Notes: generated by a model from the sequence alone, not told the origin. Counted from the first letter of the stretch, positions 44,308-54,372 are shown. The stretch: 64,000 nucleotides of DNA from Bacteroidota bacterium (GCA_022567305.1 JADFHF010000007.1:1-64000), one strand, 5' to 3'. Numbers and translations are program-made.

Positions 44308-45444
44308 ATGTCGACTTCAACTCTTCCTATATCTCCGTCTGCTGAAACGAAAGAAGATTTTCTTCCGATCAATGGGACGGACTACATTGAATTCTACGTG
44401 GGCAATGCCCATCAAGCTGCACACTACTACCAAAGCGCCTTCGGATTTCAGTTGCGAGCTTTTCAGGGTCTTGAGACGGGCAAGAGAGACCGGTGCAGCT
44501 ATATGGTGCAGCAAGGGAAGGTTCGATTCCTGCTCACCTCTGCCTTTCATCCTGATTCACCCATTGGCGAACATGTTCTCAAACATGGTGACGGAGTCAA
44601 AGACATTGCGCTTTGGGTGGACGATGCGGTCTATTCATTCGAGGAAACCGTCCGTCGAGGAGCCACTTCCATTCAGGAACCCCTCACGGCCGAAGATGAA
44701 AATGGAAAAGTCATTACGGCCACGATTGCTACATACGGTGAGACCGTCCACACATTCGTTCAGAGAGACCAGTATGACGGAATTTTTATGCCCGGATACA
44801 TGGCGCGCTCGAGCGAACTGAGGGAGCCCCCGGACGTAGGTCTTCGCTACATTGATCACACCGTCGGTAATGTCGACCTGGGAGACATGAATCGATACGT
44901 AGATTTCTATGCCGATGTGATGGGCTTTATTAATCTACTCTCGTTCGACGACAAGGATATTTCAACCGAATATTCTGCGCTCATGTCGAAGGTTATGGCG
45001 AACGGAAACGGTCGCATCAAATTTCCCATTAACGAACCGGCTTCTGGCCTCAAGAAGAGCCAGATAGAGGAGTACCTTGAGTTCTATCATGGTCCGGGTG
45101 TCCAGCATATTGCCATGGCGACCAATAACATAATCGAAACGGTCACGGATCTTCAGACGCGAGGCGTCGATTTCCTGATCATCCCATCGGACTACTATGA
45201 GCACCTGACCGAGCGGGTTGGCGAAATTGATGAGGAAATCGATGCATTACAGAAGCTCGGCATTCTGGTGGATCGCGATGACGAAGGGTATCTGTTGCAG
45301 ATTTTTACCAAACCCGTCCAGAACCGACCGACCCTCTTTTACGAGATTATCCAGCGCAAGGGAGCGAAATCGTTTGGAAAAGGAAATTTTAAAGCACTCT
45401 TCGAATCAATCGAGCGTGAGCAGGAGCGAAGAGGCAACTTGTAG
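44308..45444 (+). CDS. hppD: 4-hydroxyphenylpyruvate dioxygenase
   Basis: 378 aa. The extradiol fold keeps all three iron ligands: His184 (YIDHTVGN), His267 (GVQHIAM) and Glu346 (FYEIIQR). PGVQHIAMATNNI, VDRDDEGYLLQIFTKP and FYEIIQRKG are family signatures. It turns 4-hydroxyphenylpyruvate into homogentisate in tyrosine breakdown. It sits about 90 bases before hmgA, so the two steps are probably cotranscribed. Confidence 0.96.
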   Translation: MSTSTLPISPSAETKEDFLPINGTDYIEFYVGNAHQAAHYYQSAFGFQLRAFQGLETGKRDRCSYMVQQGKVRFLLTSAFHPDSPIGEHVLKHGDGVKDIALWVDDAVYSFEETVRRGATSIQEPLTAEDENGKVITATIATYGETVHTFVQRDQYDGIFMPGYMARSSELREPPDVGLRYIDHTVGNVDLGDMNRYVDFYADVMGFINLLSFDDKDISTEYSALMSKVMANGNGRIKFPINEPASGLKKSQIEEYLEFYHGPGVQHIAMATNNIIETVTDLQTRGVDFLIIPSDYYEHLTERVGEIDEEIDALQKLGILVDRDDEGYLLQIFTKPVQNRPTLFYEIIQRKGAKSFGKGNFKALFESIEREQERRGNL

Positions 45445-45536
45445 CACGGAATTTTCAGGTATTGATTCTTTCCGACCATACGAACGGGCACCAGAAGTAA
45501 CTTCCGAGAACAAGCAAACTAAGAGGAAAAAGCGTC

Positions 45537-46730
45537 ATGCCTTTCTACGTCCAAATGGGTAATGTGCCTCACAAGCGTCATACGCAGATGCGCAAACCAG
45601 ACGGTTCACTCTATAGTGAAGAGGTCATCGGCGCTGCTGGATTCAGTGGTATACAATCCATCGCGTATCACCTGCATCCGCCGACCGTAATCGAGCGCCT
45701 GGAAGATCCAATCCCGTATAGCGTTGATTACGTGAAATTGGATTATTTGAGACATCGACACGTGAAAGGCTTTGAGGTCGCACCAGGTGGAGACTGGCTG
45801 ACAGGACGCACCTACATTATGGGTAATGACGATGTTCGGCTGGCGCTATGTGTGCCCACCGATCCGATGTCCTACTTCTTCAGAAATGCCGTAGCCGACG
45901 AAATGGTTTTTGTTCACGAGGGCGAGGGAGTTCTTCAGAGTCCGTTCGGGAACGTTGAATTTTCGGCCGGGGACTACGTGCATGTACCCCGGACAATTAC
46001 ACATCGATGGGAGTTTACTGGCGATCAACAACCGCGACTTCTGATCATTGAGTCGTTCTCCGAAATCCATCCGCCGAAACGATATCGAAACGAATTCGGC
46101 CAGCTTCTTGAAAACAGTCCTTACTGCGAGAGGGACTTTCGTCCACCATCAGAGCTGATTACGCACGACGAGGAAGGTGAATTTGAAGTCAGAATCGCCA
46201 AGCACAATTATCTTCACCGGCTGTTCTTCCGTTATCACCCGTTCGATTTCGTCGGTTGGGATGGGTATATGTATCCATATGCCACATCGATTAACGATTT
46301 CGAACCAATCACCGGTCGGGTACATCTCCCCCCTCCGACTCATCAGCACTTTGAAGGGCGGAATTTCGTGATCTGCTCGTTCGTGCCCCGCCTGTATGAT
46401 TACCACCCGGACGCCATTCCGACTCCATATAACCATTCGAACATCGACTCCGACGAAGTGCTCTATTACGTGAAAGGAGATTTTATGAGTCGAAAAGGGA
46501 TTTCGAGTGGATCTTTTACCTTACATCCAGGAGGAATTGCCCACGGACCCCATCCGGGAATGGTTGAGGCAAGCATCGGAAAAAAGGGAACAGACGAAAT
46601 GGCCGTTATGATTGACACATTCCGTCCACTACGCTTGACCAAAGCGTCACTTGAAATAGAAGACGAAGATTATATGCTCTCCTGGCGCCCAGAGATGCAC
46701 AGCGAAAATCTTCCATCCAACGGCCGGTGA
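45537..46730 (+). CDS. hmgA: Homogentisate 1,2-dioxygenase
   Basis: 397 aa. Cupin-type dioxygenase with HPFDFVGWDGYMYPYA, PPPTHQHFEGRNFVICSFVP and the iron-binding EVLYYVKGDF plus LHPGGIAHGPHPG. It opens the ring of homogentisate to maleylacetoacetate. Homologues in Bacteroidota have this short form (the human enzyme is about 445 aa). Fumarylacetoacetase is not in the window. Confidence 0.95.
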   Translation: MPFYVQMGNVPHKRHTQMRKPDGSLYSEEVIGAAGFSGIQSIAYHLHPPTVIERLEDPIPYSVDYVKLDYLRHRHVKGFEVAPGGDWLTGRTYIMGNDDVRLALCVPTDPMSYFFRNAVADEMVFVHEGEGVLQSPFGNVEFSAGDYVHVPRTITHRWEFTGDQQPRLLIIESFSEIHPPKRYRNEFGQLLENSPYCERDFRPPSELITHDEEGEFEVRIAKHNYLHRLFFRYHPFDFVGWDGYMYPYATSINDFEPITGRVHLPPPTHQHFEGRNFVICSFVPRLYDYHPDAIPTPYNHSNIDSDEVLYYVKGDFMSRKGISSGSFTLHPGGIAHGPHPGMVEASIGKKGTDEMAVMIDTFRPLRLTKASLEIEDEDYMLSWRPEMHSENLPSNGR

Positions 46731-46778
46731 CTTCCTGCCGCCTGTAATGCAGCCCCGTGGCCCGACTGGTAGCAGGAT

Positions 46779-48131
46779 CTAGTCCTCCACCCTACGGATC
46801 GGAATCAGATCGGCTGTTAAGTAACAGTAAAGTTCTCGCCCCAATTCTTGGTTTGTAGCGGCCAAGCAGAGCTGATCCTTGTACGAAATAAGCTCTTGTG
46901 GACGCGAACTGTCTGGGCCTGCCCAGATATCTGTAATCAATTCGGCTACATCGCCGTCGGTCCGCCAGACTTCTGATCCTTCGGCCTCAGTGCGACCGGT
47001 GAAGTACACCCAGCCATCATGTTCGACGAATCCGAAAGGTGAAGATCCAATTGCGCCTTTGTTAATGTCAGCCACTAACTCAGGTTCTACATCAGTAAGA
47101 GTCCACAACTCTTTACCAGTACTGGCATTATTTGCTGAAAAGAAGAGCGCTGTATCGGTCGCGTAGAGAGATTCGGGATGGCTGCCTTCAGGCCCCTCGA
47201 AAATATCACTCACCTGCTCCGCGGTCCCATCCTTGATTGTCCACAACTCTGCTCCATGCTCCAAATCGTTGGCCGCAAAATAAAGAGCGTTTTTATATAC
47301 GGTTAAATACTTTGGGTTTGACGAAGCTGCACCCGGAGCTATATCCCGGATGAGCGATACTTCTCCATTCTCATACTTTCTTAGTTCCGTTCCTTCACTG
47401 TTCGTGAAAGCCGCGAAATAGAGCACGTCTCCGAGAGTAGTAAACTGATCGGGACGTGAGCCGATAGGACCTTCATTGATGTCAGCGACAACATGAATCA
47501 AAGAACCATCGAAGCGGACCAGCTCGGCACCTTGATTATTCACAGTAGCCGAAAACATTAGATTGTTGTCAAAGATGGTTAAGCCAGATGGTGTAGAGCT
47601 CGAGGGACCTTCATTAATATCAGCCACCAAGTCTAGATCTCGTCCGTTCCATCTCCAAAGTTCGACGCCGTAAACTCCGTCATTGGCGCGGAAGTAGAGG
47701 GCCTCCTGAAAAACAATCATTCCGGATGGATGGGAGCTCTCTGGATCACCGCTGAGGTCACGAATGATACGGGCCCGGTTTCCGTCAATGACCCATAACT
47801 CCCGTCCATACTCGTCTTTCAATGCGGAGAAATATAATTTCTCCTTATAGGCGACAAATAGTGCTGGAAGAGAGTCTCCGGATCGAGGAGCGATGTCCGT
47901 CACGGAAATAATGTCGACTCCATCGTACTTGAAAACCTCGGAGCCTAGATCAGCCCCCGTCATCTGCATATAGAGCTCATCTTCAAAAATGTACATCCCG
48001 TTCGGATCGCTTGACTCCGAGCCCTCGTAGAGATCCGTGACAAGACCCAGGCTCGAGTCAGACGGTTGACACCCGACGCCTAAAAGAACGAATACGAGCG
48101 TCCCGACGAAAAAAGAATAATCCTTGCACAT
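46779..48131 (-). CDS. ELWxxDGT-repeat lipoprotein
   Basis: 450 aa. Lipobox LLGVGC near 21. The rest is a run of about nine repeats of roughly 45 residues, each holding YFSAN/LYFAA, a G-x-ELW (GRELWVIDGN, GVELWRWNGR, GAELWTIKDG, GKELWTLTD, GSEVWRTDG) and VADINEGP or IRDIAPGA. This is the ELWxxDGT repeat seen in secreted, probably propeller-like proteins. It is anchored to a membrane and likely faces outward. Function unknown. It converges on hmgA. Confidence 0.85.
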   Translation of the reverse strand: MCKDYSFFVGTLVFVLLGVGCQPSDSSLGLVTDLYEGSESSDPNGMYIFEDELYMQMTGADLGSEVFKYDGVDIISVTDIAPRSGDSLPALFVAYKEKLYFSALKDEYGRELWVIDGNRARIIRDLSGDPESSHPSGMIVFQEALYFRANDGVYGVELWRWNGRDLDLVADINEGPSSSTPSGLTIFDNNLMFSATVNNQGAELVRFDGSLIHVVADINEGPIGSRPDQFTTLGDVLYFAAFTNSEGTELRKYENGEVSLIRDIAPGAASSNPKYLTVYKNALYFAANDLEHGAELWTIKDGTAEQVSDIFEGPEGSHPESLYATDTALFFSANNASTGKELWTLTDVEPELVADINKGAIGSSPFGFVEHDGWVYFTGRTEAEGSEVWRTDGDVAELITDIWAGPDSSRPQELISYKDQLCLAATNQELGRELYCYLTADLIPIRRVED

Positions 48132-48386
48132 ACTCCTTAATTGATTGATTTCCGCTTTCAGCAGTCACATCCAACGTCTCAGATCCAAATGGGTTTTGAT
48201 GATCGAAGAAGCTTAGAATCCAAGCAAATAAATCGTCAAGGATCCCTACTGTGTGATGGTCAGATGGTAGATTGCCCTGACCAGAGAAAAGACATTTCCA
48301 TACCTGAACCCTGAAAATGGGTGATTTTTCTCATCTTTCTTACTATTCCTTTGCGAATGGGTTGAGATACCAGATCAGCGGTCTGA

Positions 48387-50378
48387 ATGAGTGAGTTGAC
48401 AGACAAGGACAAAGCCGGGAAGAAGGACTCCTTCCCCTTCGGCCAAAAAATCGTCTGGACGCCTGATCCTGTTGATTTACAGGAAACGAATCTGATGCGA
48501 TTTATGGTTCGTCATGGATTCGATTCATTGAGTCGCCTCCACGCGAAATCGATCGAGGACCCGGAGTGGTTCTGGGATGCTGTTTTGAAAGACCTGGACA
48601 TTCAATTCTATCGGCCGTACCAGGCAGCACTTGAGCGCACGACCGATCCGGCATTCCCCAAGTGGTGCGTCGGGGGACAGATGAATATCATACACAACTG
48701 CCTCGACAAATGGCTCACCACAAAGACCGCAAACGAAACGGCATTCCGGTGGGAAGGTGAAGACGGTGCCACCGTTGTTCTTTCTTACGCGGAATTGAAC
48801 GACCGCGTCTGCCGCTGCGCCAATGCATTGCTTAGCATCGGAATTCAGAAGGGAGACGTGGTCGGTCTCTTCATGCCCATGACCCCCGAGTTGGCCACCG
48901 CATTTCTTGCCATTTGTAAGATCGGCGGGATTCTTCTACCGCTATTCAGCGGGTATGGCCCGCAAGCGATTTCGAACCGCCTGAATGATGCCGGAGCGGT
49001 CGCTGTCCTGACCGCCGATGGATTCCTGAGACGTGGAAAACCGGTGCCTATGAAAGCCGTACTGAACGCCGCCCTTGAGGACAGTCCTTCAGTCACCAAT
49101 GTGCTTGTCTGTCGCCACCTTGATCTTCCAAACACGCCATGGAAAGAGGACCGCGATGTGTGGTGGGATGAGATTGTACCTGATCAGTCGAGTGTGGCCG
49201 AAACGGCAGAAACATCGGCTGAAGACGTCGTCATGATCATCTATACGTCAGGAACTACCGGACGACCGAAGGGAGCCGTGCATACTCATTGCGGTTTCCC
49301 GGTGAAGGCAGCTCAGGACATGGCGCACGCGATGGACCTTCGGTCGGGTGAAATGATGTATTGGATGAGCGATATGGGATGGATGATGGGTCCCTGGCTC
49401 GTTTTTGGCACCCTTCTTTGCGGTGCAGGCATGCTGTTCTACGACGGAGCGCCGGATTATCCGGATGCAGGGCGCCTTTGGCGCTTGGTCGAGAATCACC
49501 GTGTGACACATCTTGGTATTTCTCCCGCACTGATCAGATCGCTCATGCCGCATGGGTCCGGGCTACTGGACGAATTTACGTTTGACCATCTAAGAGCGGT
49601 CGGAAGCACGGGTAGCCCATGGGATCCGGAATCTTGGAAATGGGTTTTCGAGCATGTTCTCAATAGTGAAAAACCAATTCTGAATTACTCTGGCGGCACT
49701 GAAATCAGCGGAGGAATTTTGAGTGGAAACATGTTCTCTCCGATGAAGCCGTGTGCATTTAGCGGACCCGTCCCAGGCATGGCGGCCGATGTAGTCAATG
49801 AATCAGGACAATCTGTGCGAATGGAGGTCGGCGAGCTAGTCATCAGGGGGCCCTGGATCGGTATGACACGGGGTTTCTGGAACGATTCTGAGAGATATTT
49901 GGATACGTATTGGCGCCGATTCGAAGGGGTATGGGTGCATGGAGATTTTGCAGCAATCGACGATGATGGATTCTGGTACATCCTGGGTCGAAGTGACGAC
50001 ACAATTAAGATTGCTGGCAAGCGACTTGGTCCTGCAGAGGTGGAGTCCATTCTGAACGGCCACCCGGATGTGACCGAGAGCGCGGCGATCGGAATCCCCC
50101 ACGCCATTAAAGGAGAAACGCTGGCTGTTTATTGCGTCGTCAAAGATCCATCGAAGATGACGGACGAATTCCGATCGGAACTCATTCGATTGGTAGTGCA
50201 CGAACTCGGCAAACCGCTGAAACCGGAGTTCTTGGGATTTACCACCGCTCTACCCAAAACTCGCAACGCCAAGGTAATCAGGCGATTAATCAAAGCAGTA
50301 CACCTGAACAAAGATCTGGGGGACGTTTCCAGTTTGGAAAACCCTTCTACCCTTGAGGCTATTCGAAATGCTTCCTAG
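48387..50378 (+). CDS. AMP-forming acyl-CoA synthetase (acetyl-CoA synthetase-like)
   Basis: 663 aa. Adenylate-forming enzyme: P-loop YTSGTTGRPKGAVHTH (near 288), ACS N-terminal region (DPEWFWDAVLKDLDIQFYRPY; VGGQMNIIHNCLDKW), YSGGTEISGG, hinge GRSDDTIKIAGKRLGPAEVE and C-terminal catalytic lysine in PKTRNAKVIRR. The N-terminal cap makes it an acetyl/propionyl-CoA synthetase-type rather than a long-chain ligase. The substrate is not clear. The usual RSGKIMRR end is replaced by TRNAKVIRR. Confidence 0.88.
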   Translation: MSELTDKDKAGKKDSFPFGQKIVWTPDPVDLQETNLMRFMVRHGFDSLSRLHAKSIEDPEWFWDAVLKDLDIQFYRPYQAALERTTDPAFPKWCVGGQMNIIHNCLDKWLTTKTANETAFRWEGEDGATVVLSYAELNDRVCRCANALLSIGIQKGDVVGLFMPMTPELATAFLAICKIGGILLPLFSGYGPQAISNRLNDAGAVAVLTADGFLRRGKPVPMKAVLNAALEDSPSVTNVLVCRHLDLPNTPWKEDRDVWWDEIVPDQSSVAETAETSAEDVVMIIYTSGTTGRPKGAVHTHCGFPVKAAQDMAHAMDLRSGEMMYWMSDMGWMMGPWLVFGTLLCGAGMLFYDGAPDYPDAGRLWRLVENHRVTHLGISPALIRSLMPHGSGLLDEFTFDHLRAVGSTGSPWDPESWKWVFEHVLNSEKPILNYSGGTEISGGILSGNMFSPMKPCAFSGPVPGMAADVVNESGQSVRMEVGELVIRGPWIGMTRGFWNDSERYLDTYWRRFEGVWVHGDFAAIDDDGFWYILGRSDDTIKIAGKRLGPAEVESILNGHPDVTESAAIGIPHAIKGETLAVYCVVKDPSKMTDEFRSELIRLVVHELGKPLKPEFLGFTTALPKTRNAKVIRRLIKAVHLNKDLGDVSSLENPSTLEAIRNAS

Positions 50379-50594
50379 AGAAGGATCTGTCGCTCGTCGA
50401 TCGCCGTTAACGATGCCACGTTTGGACACCAATGAACGAAAATCAGGACGCTGCAGACGACCTATGTCGGGAGTTATCGCTGTTCTGGTGATGAAATCCC
50501 TCAACAGGGCATTTCTGAGTGACGGATTCAGTGACGGTTCAATGTTTGCATCATGAAAGTCAACATGAGTCTTTAATCCAGTCGATCACGATCT

Positions 50595-51728
50595 ATGCGT
50601 CCATACGCCCCTCTATTGCTTGTTCTAACGATGACGCTAGCCGTCCCACGCTGGTCGGTGGCTCAACCAAATAAAGCGGTTGTCCTTACCGGCCAAGTTT
50701 TAGATGGTGAAACCGGTGATCCCCTCATTGGAGCACACGTCTTCATCGCCGCATCACTGATGGGTACAACCACCGATTTTGATGGGCACTATCGACTTAC
50801 ACGCGTGCCTACCGGTGCCCATCGTCTGTACGTTTCGATGCTTGGGTTTGAGCCGTCCTTCAGGGATCTACTTCTTCGCGAATCGAAGACGTATACGTTC
50901 GACTTTACACTAGAACCAGCGATTCTGGAAGTCGGAGAAATCGTGGTAGAGGCGGAAAGGGACGACAAGTGGAAAGACAGACTAGAGCGATTCATCGATC
51001 TATTTATCGGTGAATCTCCAAATGCGCAGATGACGGTTATCACAAATGCTGAGGTACTGGATTTCGAGAGTCGAGGCGGAACGTTGGTCGCCTACGCGGC
51101 TGAGCCACTGATTATCGAAAACCACGCGCTGGGATATCGGATTCAATACTTTCTGAAGGATTTCGAAGCTGAGCCCTTCCGTACGAGATACGACGGCGAA
51201 CCCCTGTTCGAGGAGATGGAACCAGGAAGCCTATCCGAATCAAACACATGGAAGGAAAACCGTCGAAAAGCCTTCCTGGGCTCATTTCGGCATTTTCTTC
51301 TCGCTCTGTTGGCCGAAAGAACCGAAGGCCAGGGATTCAAGACGTACAGCCGACCAGCCATGAATCGATCACTCGCTGGCGACAGTTTCTCGGGCAATGG
51401 ACCCATGTCTCAGCAAAGGTATCCGATCGATCCCCAAACCATGTTGCATCCGGGCGAAACCTCGAACGAGCATATTTTGTCATTTGACGGATACATCGAA
51501 ATCCGGTATATGGGAGAAACGGAAGATCCTTCGTACTACGAATGGCAGCGTCGGAATGGCATTACCAGCAGTGAAAAGTTTCAGACGTCATGGATCACGA
51601 TGGAGCGCGGTCCTACCGTCGTGGACTACAAAGGAGATATACTTGACCCGTACAGCGTAACATTTTCCGGGTATCTGGCATTCGAACGGGTAGCCGACGA
51701 AGTCCCGAAAGAGTTCCGACCGCGTTAG
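50595..51728 (+). CDS. Secreted CarboxypepD_reg-like domain protein
   Basis: 377 aa. Signal peptide (LLLVLTMTLAVPRWSVAQ). Residues 30-115 form a carboxypeptidase-regulatory-like domain (LTGQVLDGETGDPLIGAHVFI, GTTTDFDGHYRLTRVPTG, LYVSMLGFEP), common in Bacteroidota outer-membrane proteins. The remaining ~260 residues (DKWKDRLERFIDLFIGES...YAAEPLIIENHALGYRIQYFLKDFE) match the type of Bacteroidota protein without the TonB barrel. It is probably exported; its role is unknown. Confidence 0.8.
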   Translation: MRPYAPLLLVLTMTLAVPRWSVAQPNKAVVLTGQVLDGETGDPLIGAHVFIAASLMGTTTDFDGHYRLTRVPTGAHRLYVSMLGFEPSFRDLLLRESKTYTFDFTLEPAILEVGEIVVEAERDDKWKDRLERFIDLFIGESPNAQMTVITNAEVLDFESRGGTLVAYAAEPLIIENHALGYRIQYFLKDFEAEPFRTRYDGEPLFEEMEPGSLSESNTWKENRRKAFLGSFRHFLLALLAERTEGQGFKTYSRPAMNRSLAGDSFSGNGPMSQQRYPIDPQTMLHPGETSNEHILSFDGYIEIRYMGETEDPSYYEWQRRNGITSSEKFQTSWITMERGPTVVDYKGDILDPYSVTFSGYLAFERVADEVPKEFRPR

Positions 51729-52126
51729 GCCTGAAATGCTCCCTCAATATGGTGGAAATAGACCTGACTTTCCATCAGTGATATAGCCACCACGTCAAAC
51801 CGGCAAAGCGCTCCTTCCATTCGGTGTTCGTACAGGTACGACCTCGCAGCTCTCTTCAGGTTTTTCTGCTTTGATTGATCAACAGCAGCTTCCGGGGTAC
51901 CAAACGCGTGAGATGACCTTGTTTTGACTTCGACAAATACCAGCTCTCCACCTTCCTGACCGTTCGTAGCGGGCTGAAAGCACACCAGGTCAATTTCGGC
52001 TCGTTGAAATCGATAGTTTCGCTCAAGGATGCGATACCCCTTTTGTTCGAGATACTCTGCGGCCAAGGTCTCTCCTTCTTTACCTATTTTCTTCCGAGCC
52101 TTATCTCGCAATGTGTTCGAAATCAT
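51725..52126 (-). CDS. YraN-family (UPF0102) putative endonuclease
   Basis: 133 aa from the ATG at 52126. The family motif is complete: GKEGETLAAEYLEQKGYRILERN, RAEIDLVC and LVFVEVKTRSS, matching the nuclease-fold E-x(n)-D-x(n)-E-x-K pattern. YraN is linked to Holliday-junction or recombination processing in other bacteria, but the role is not settled. It overlaps the end of the preceding convergent gene by 4 bases. Confidence 0.88.
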   Translation of the reverse strand: MISNTLRDKARKKIGKEGETLAAEYLEQKGYRILERNYRFQRAEIDLVCFQPATNGQEGGELVFVEVKTRSSHAFGTPEAAVDQSKQKNLKRAARSYLYEHRMEGALCRFDVVAISLMESQVYFHHIEGAFQA

Positions 52127-52370
52127 TACAACTGGAGGGTTATAGAGCCATAGAGTCATCTGGATGAATATCCGAACGTCTTCTCTCCGGACCAGGTAAA
52201 TCTCCTCAGAGTCGTCACGGAGGCACGTAGTGGACGAGCTTCTATTTATTAGTAGATTACCTGAACGTCAAAATACTTATCTCTTTTGCGGTACGCTTAC
52301 CTATTGTTTTCGAGCTGTTCCTCGCCGCGATTCAGCTCCGTCCGCAACCCACGACAGGCAATCGATCAGA

Positions 52371-53183
52371 ATGGCGACCGAAACCCGTCGAATTCTAACC
52401 CTCACGTCCGATTTCGGCAATCGGGATGGGTACGTGGCTGCCATGAAGGGAGTCATACTTTCGATCGCTCCGGACGTGATCATCGTAGATATATCGCATC
52501 AAATAACACCTCAGGATGTCATGGAGGCGGCCCACGTTCTTTCCAGTGCGGCCTCGTGCTATCCGGCAGGCACTGTTCATCTCGTGGTGGTCGATCCCGG
52601 GGTTGGCACCGATCGAAGGTGCGTCGCGCTTGAGCAAGGGGGCCATTTTTATGTCGGCCCTGACAACGGGATATTCTCGCTTCTATTGAAGAACTCGGTT
52701 CCGGATCGCATCATCGAACTCGACCGACCCCAGTTCTGGAGAACCCCTGAACCAAGCAAAACCTTTCACGGGAGGGACATTTTTGCCTCCGTAGCTGGGC
52801 ATCTTGTAAGCGGGCGTATACTCGACGAGTTGGGATCAACGATTCTGGATATCCGGACCCTGCACTGGGCCATGCCGATTTCGGACGATCAAGGAATCCA
52901 GGGATGGGTAGTGCACGTAGACGGTTTCGGTAATTGCATCACGAATATTGTGCGTGCCGAATTCGAGGAGCTCCAACACGGTCGGGCGTTCAAGTGTTAC
53001 GTAGGTAACGCGATACTTGACGGGATGCAGATGACATATTCCGATACTTCTCCGGGTGATATTCTGGTGCTCTTCAACAGTGATGATTTTTTAGAAGTCG
53101 CCATCAATCGTGGTAACGCATCTTCAATGATGGACATTAAGAAAGGAACCAGCATCAATGTGATTTTTAGCGGGGATAAGTAA
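52371..53183 (+). CDS. SAM hydroxide adenosyltransferase (DUF62 family)
   Basis: 270 aa from the ATG at 52371; the longer frame from 52230 adds an unrelated N-terminus. Motifs of the duf62/fluorinase-like family are plain: LTLTSDFGNRDGYVAAMKG, VDISHQITPQDV, HLVVVDPGVGTDRR, VGPDNGIFS, TFHGRDIFASVAGHL, then HVDGFGNCITNI. The enzyme hydrolyses SAM to adenosine and methionine. It is followed 25 bases later by the sigma-like fusion gene. Confidence 0.93.
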   Translation: MATETRRILTLTSDFGNRDGYVAAMKGVILSIAPDVIIVDISHQITPQDVMEAAHVLSSAASCYPAGTVHLVVVDPGVGTDRRCVALEQGGHFYVGPDNGIFSLLLKNSVPDRIIELDRPQFWRTPEPSKTFHGRDIFASVAGHLVSGRILDELGSTILDIRTLHWAMPISDDQGIQGWVVHVDGFGNCITNIVRAEFEELQHGRAFKCYVGNAILDGMQMTYSDTSPGDILVLFNSDDFLEVAINRGNASSMMDIKKGTSINVIFSGDK

Positions 53184-53208
53184 GCCATTGGATAACAAGG
53201 AAACACGC

Positions 53209-54372
53209 ATGGGTCCCAACCCGGCTCATTTGGATCAGCTATTTTTAATTGCGCAGTTCATCACCAGGGACGCTGACCACGCGGCTCGTTTGGTCGACAG
53301 CATGTATAAAAGTATCGATGCGGATTCCAGTGCTTCGGAGGTCTCGCTGGAAGGGCTGGTCAACCGATTGCTCGCTATCGCTGACTCACTGGACCGTCGT
53401 TCGGAAGATAACCGGAGTCCGGGCGATCATTCCGAACAAGCCCGGAGGCATGAATCTGAACAATTTCTCGCATCCAGTGTCCGGCTTCAGTTTCTTCTCC
53501 TCACCCCGCGCGACCGACTGGAACTGTGGCGTTGCGTCGAATTCGATATGCCAATCGCCCCTGATCAGAATGCACTTGACGCCTTTAAGGATCAGCTTCT
53601 CTCCAGTCTAGATACGCATCAGGGCTTTGTGTTCGGGAATCTCGTTACGCGCGAAGCCGTTGCGAGTGCTTTAAAAGCATACTGGAACTCAGCCTTCATT
53701 CCGGTTCCTCCTACACTCCGATCCGTAGTCGAATCCGGAGATCGGCTTCGTAAGCCGGAAGCCGCGCGGCGAAATCGCCGCGTTTCAGCTCGCCCGACGC
53801 GTAAAAATCCGACTCGGGAGAGGCCAAATCGAGTTAACCGGGTTATTTTATATACCTGGGTTATTCTGGCGGCAAGCGCGATAGGATATCTTCTTATGCG
53901 TGTTGGTACACCGACACCTCCTTCAAGCGACATCCTAGAGCTTTCTCTGTCGGTGGCAGACGACGTAGATATTACGTTCCATACGGGAAATGCCGAACAA
54001 GCTGAACGATTTATTGCTGATCGCCTGGGTTGGCGCTTATCCACACCGGTAATCACTCAAGCGTCGCTTCTGGGGATCAGCTTTACAGAAATCCTTGACT
54101 CCATCGAATTGCCGGTATTGGTCTTCACCGATAATGAAGACCATTCAGAATTTCCCGTATTCGTATTCTCCTACAAATTTCTTGAAAACCACCGAGATCG
54201 CTTCCGTCTCGCGAGAGGAACTCTCCGACAAATCCAGGAATCAGCCGGATTCGACATCCACGAGTTGGACAGCAGAACGGCGGTCGTTTGGAGAGATAGG
54301 GACGACATTTTTGTCGCATTTGTCGAAGGAAGCGGAACGGATTTTCAAGCCCGAATCATCGTCCGTTCCTGA
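53209..54372 (+). CDS. Membrane protein: ECF-sigma-like N-terminus fused to anti-sigma-like C-terminus
   Basis: 387 aa from the ATG at 53209 (ribosome site AAGGA eight bases before); a TTG at 53188 is the alternative. Residues 8-36 (LDQLFLIAQFITRDADHAARLVDSM, then YKSI) look like sigma-70 region 2, and VRLQFLLLTPRDRLELWRCVEF (near 92-113) like the start of region 4, but the DNA-reading part is not obvious. After a basic linker there is one membrane helix (VILYTWVILAASAIGYLLM). The outer part (DITFHTGNAEQAERFIADRLGW, then LLGISFTEILDSIELPVLVFTD) recalls the sensor domain of Bacteroidota anti-sigma factors. These are motif-level impressions, not search results. Confidence 0.55.
   Translation: MGPNPAHLDQLFLIAQFITRDADHAARLVDSMYKSIDADSSASEVSLEGLVNRLLAIADSLDRRSEDNRSPGDHSEQARRHESEQFLASSVRLQFLLLTPRDRLELWRCVEFDMPIAPDQNALDAFKDQLLSSLDTHQGFVFGNLVTREAVASALKAYWNSAFIPVPPTLRSVVESGDRLRKPEAARRNRRVSARPTRKNPTRERPNRVNRVILYTWVILAASAIGYLLMRVGTPTPPSSDILELSLSVADDVDITFHTGNAEQAERFIADRLGWRLSTPVITQASLLGISFTEILDSIELPVLVFTDNEDHSEFPVFVFSYKFLENHRDRFRLARGTLRQIQESAGFDIHELDSRTAVVWRDRDDIFVAFVEGSGTDFQARIIVRS

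Noticed and set aside
50515-50541. Short direct repeat AGTGACGGATTC/AGTGACGGTTC
   Set aside because: Two imperfect 11-12-base copies only; no link to a feature.
50379-50594. Small gene between the acyl-CoA synthetase and CarboxypepD_reg genes
   Set aside because: The open frame has no ribosome site, no recognisable domain and low-complexity composition.
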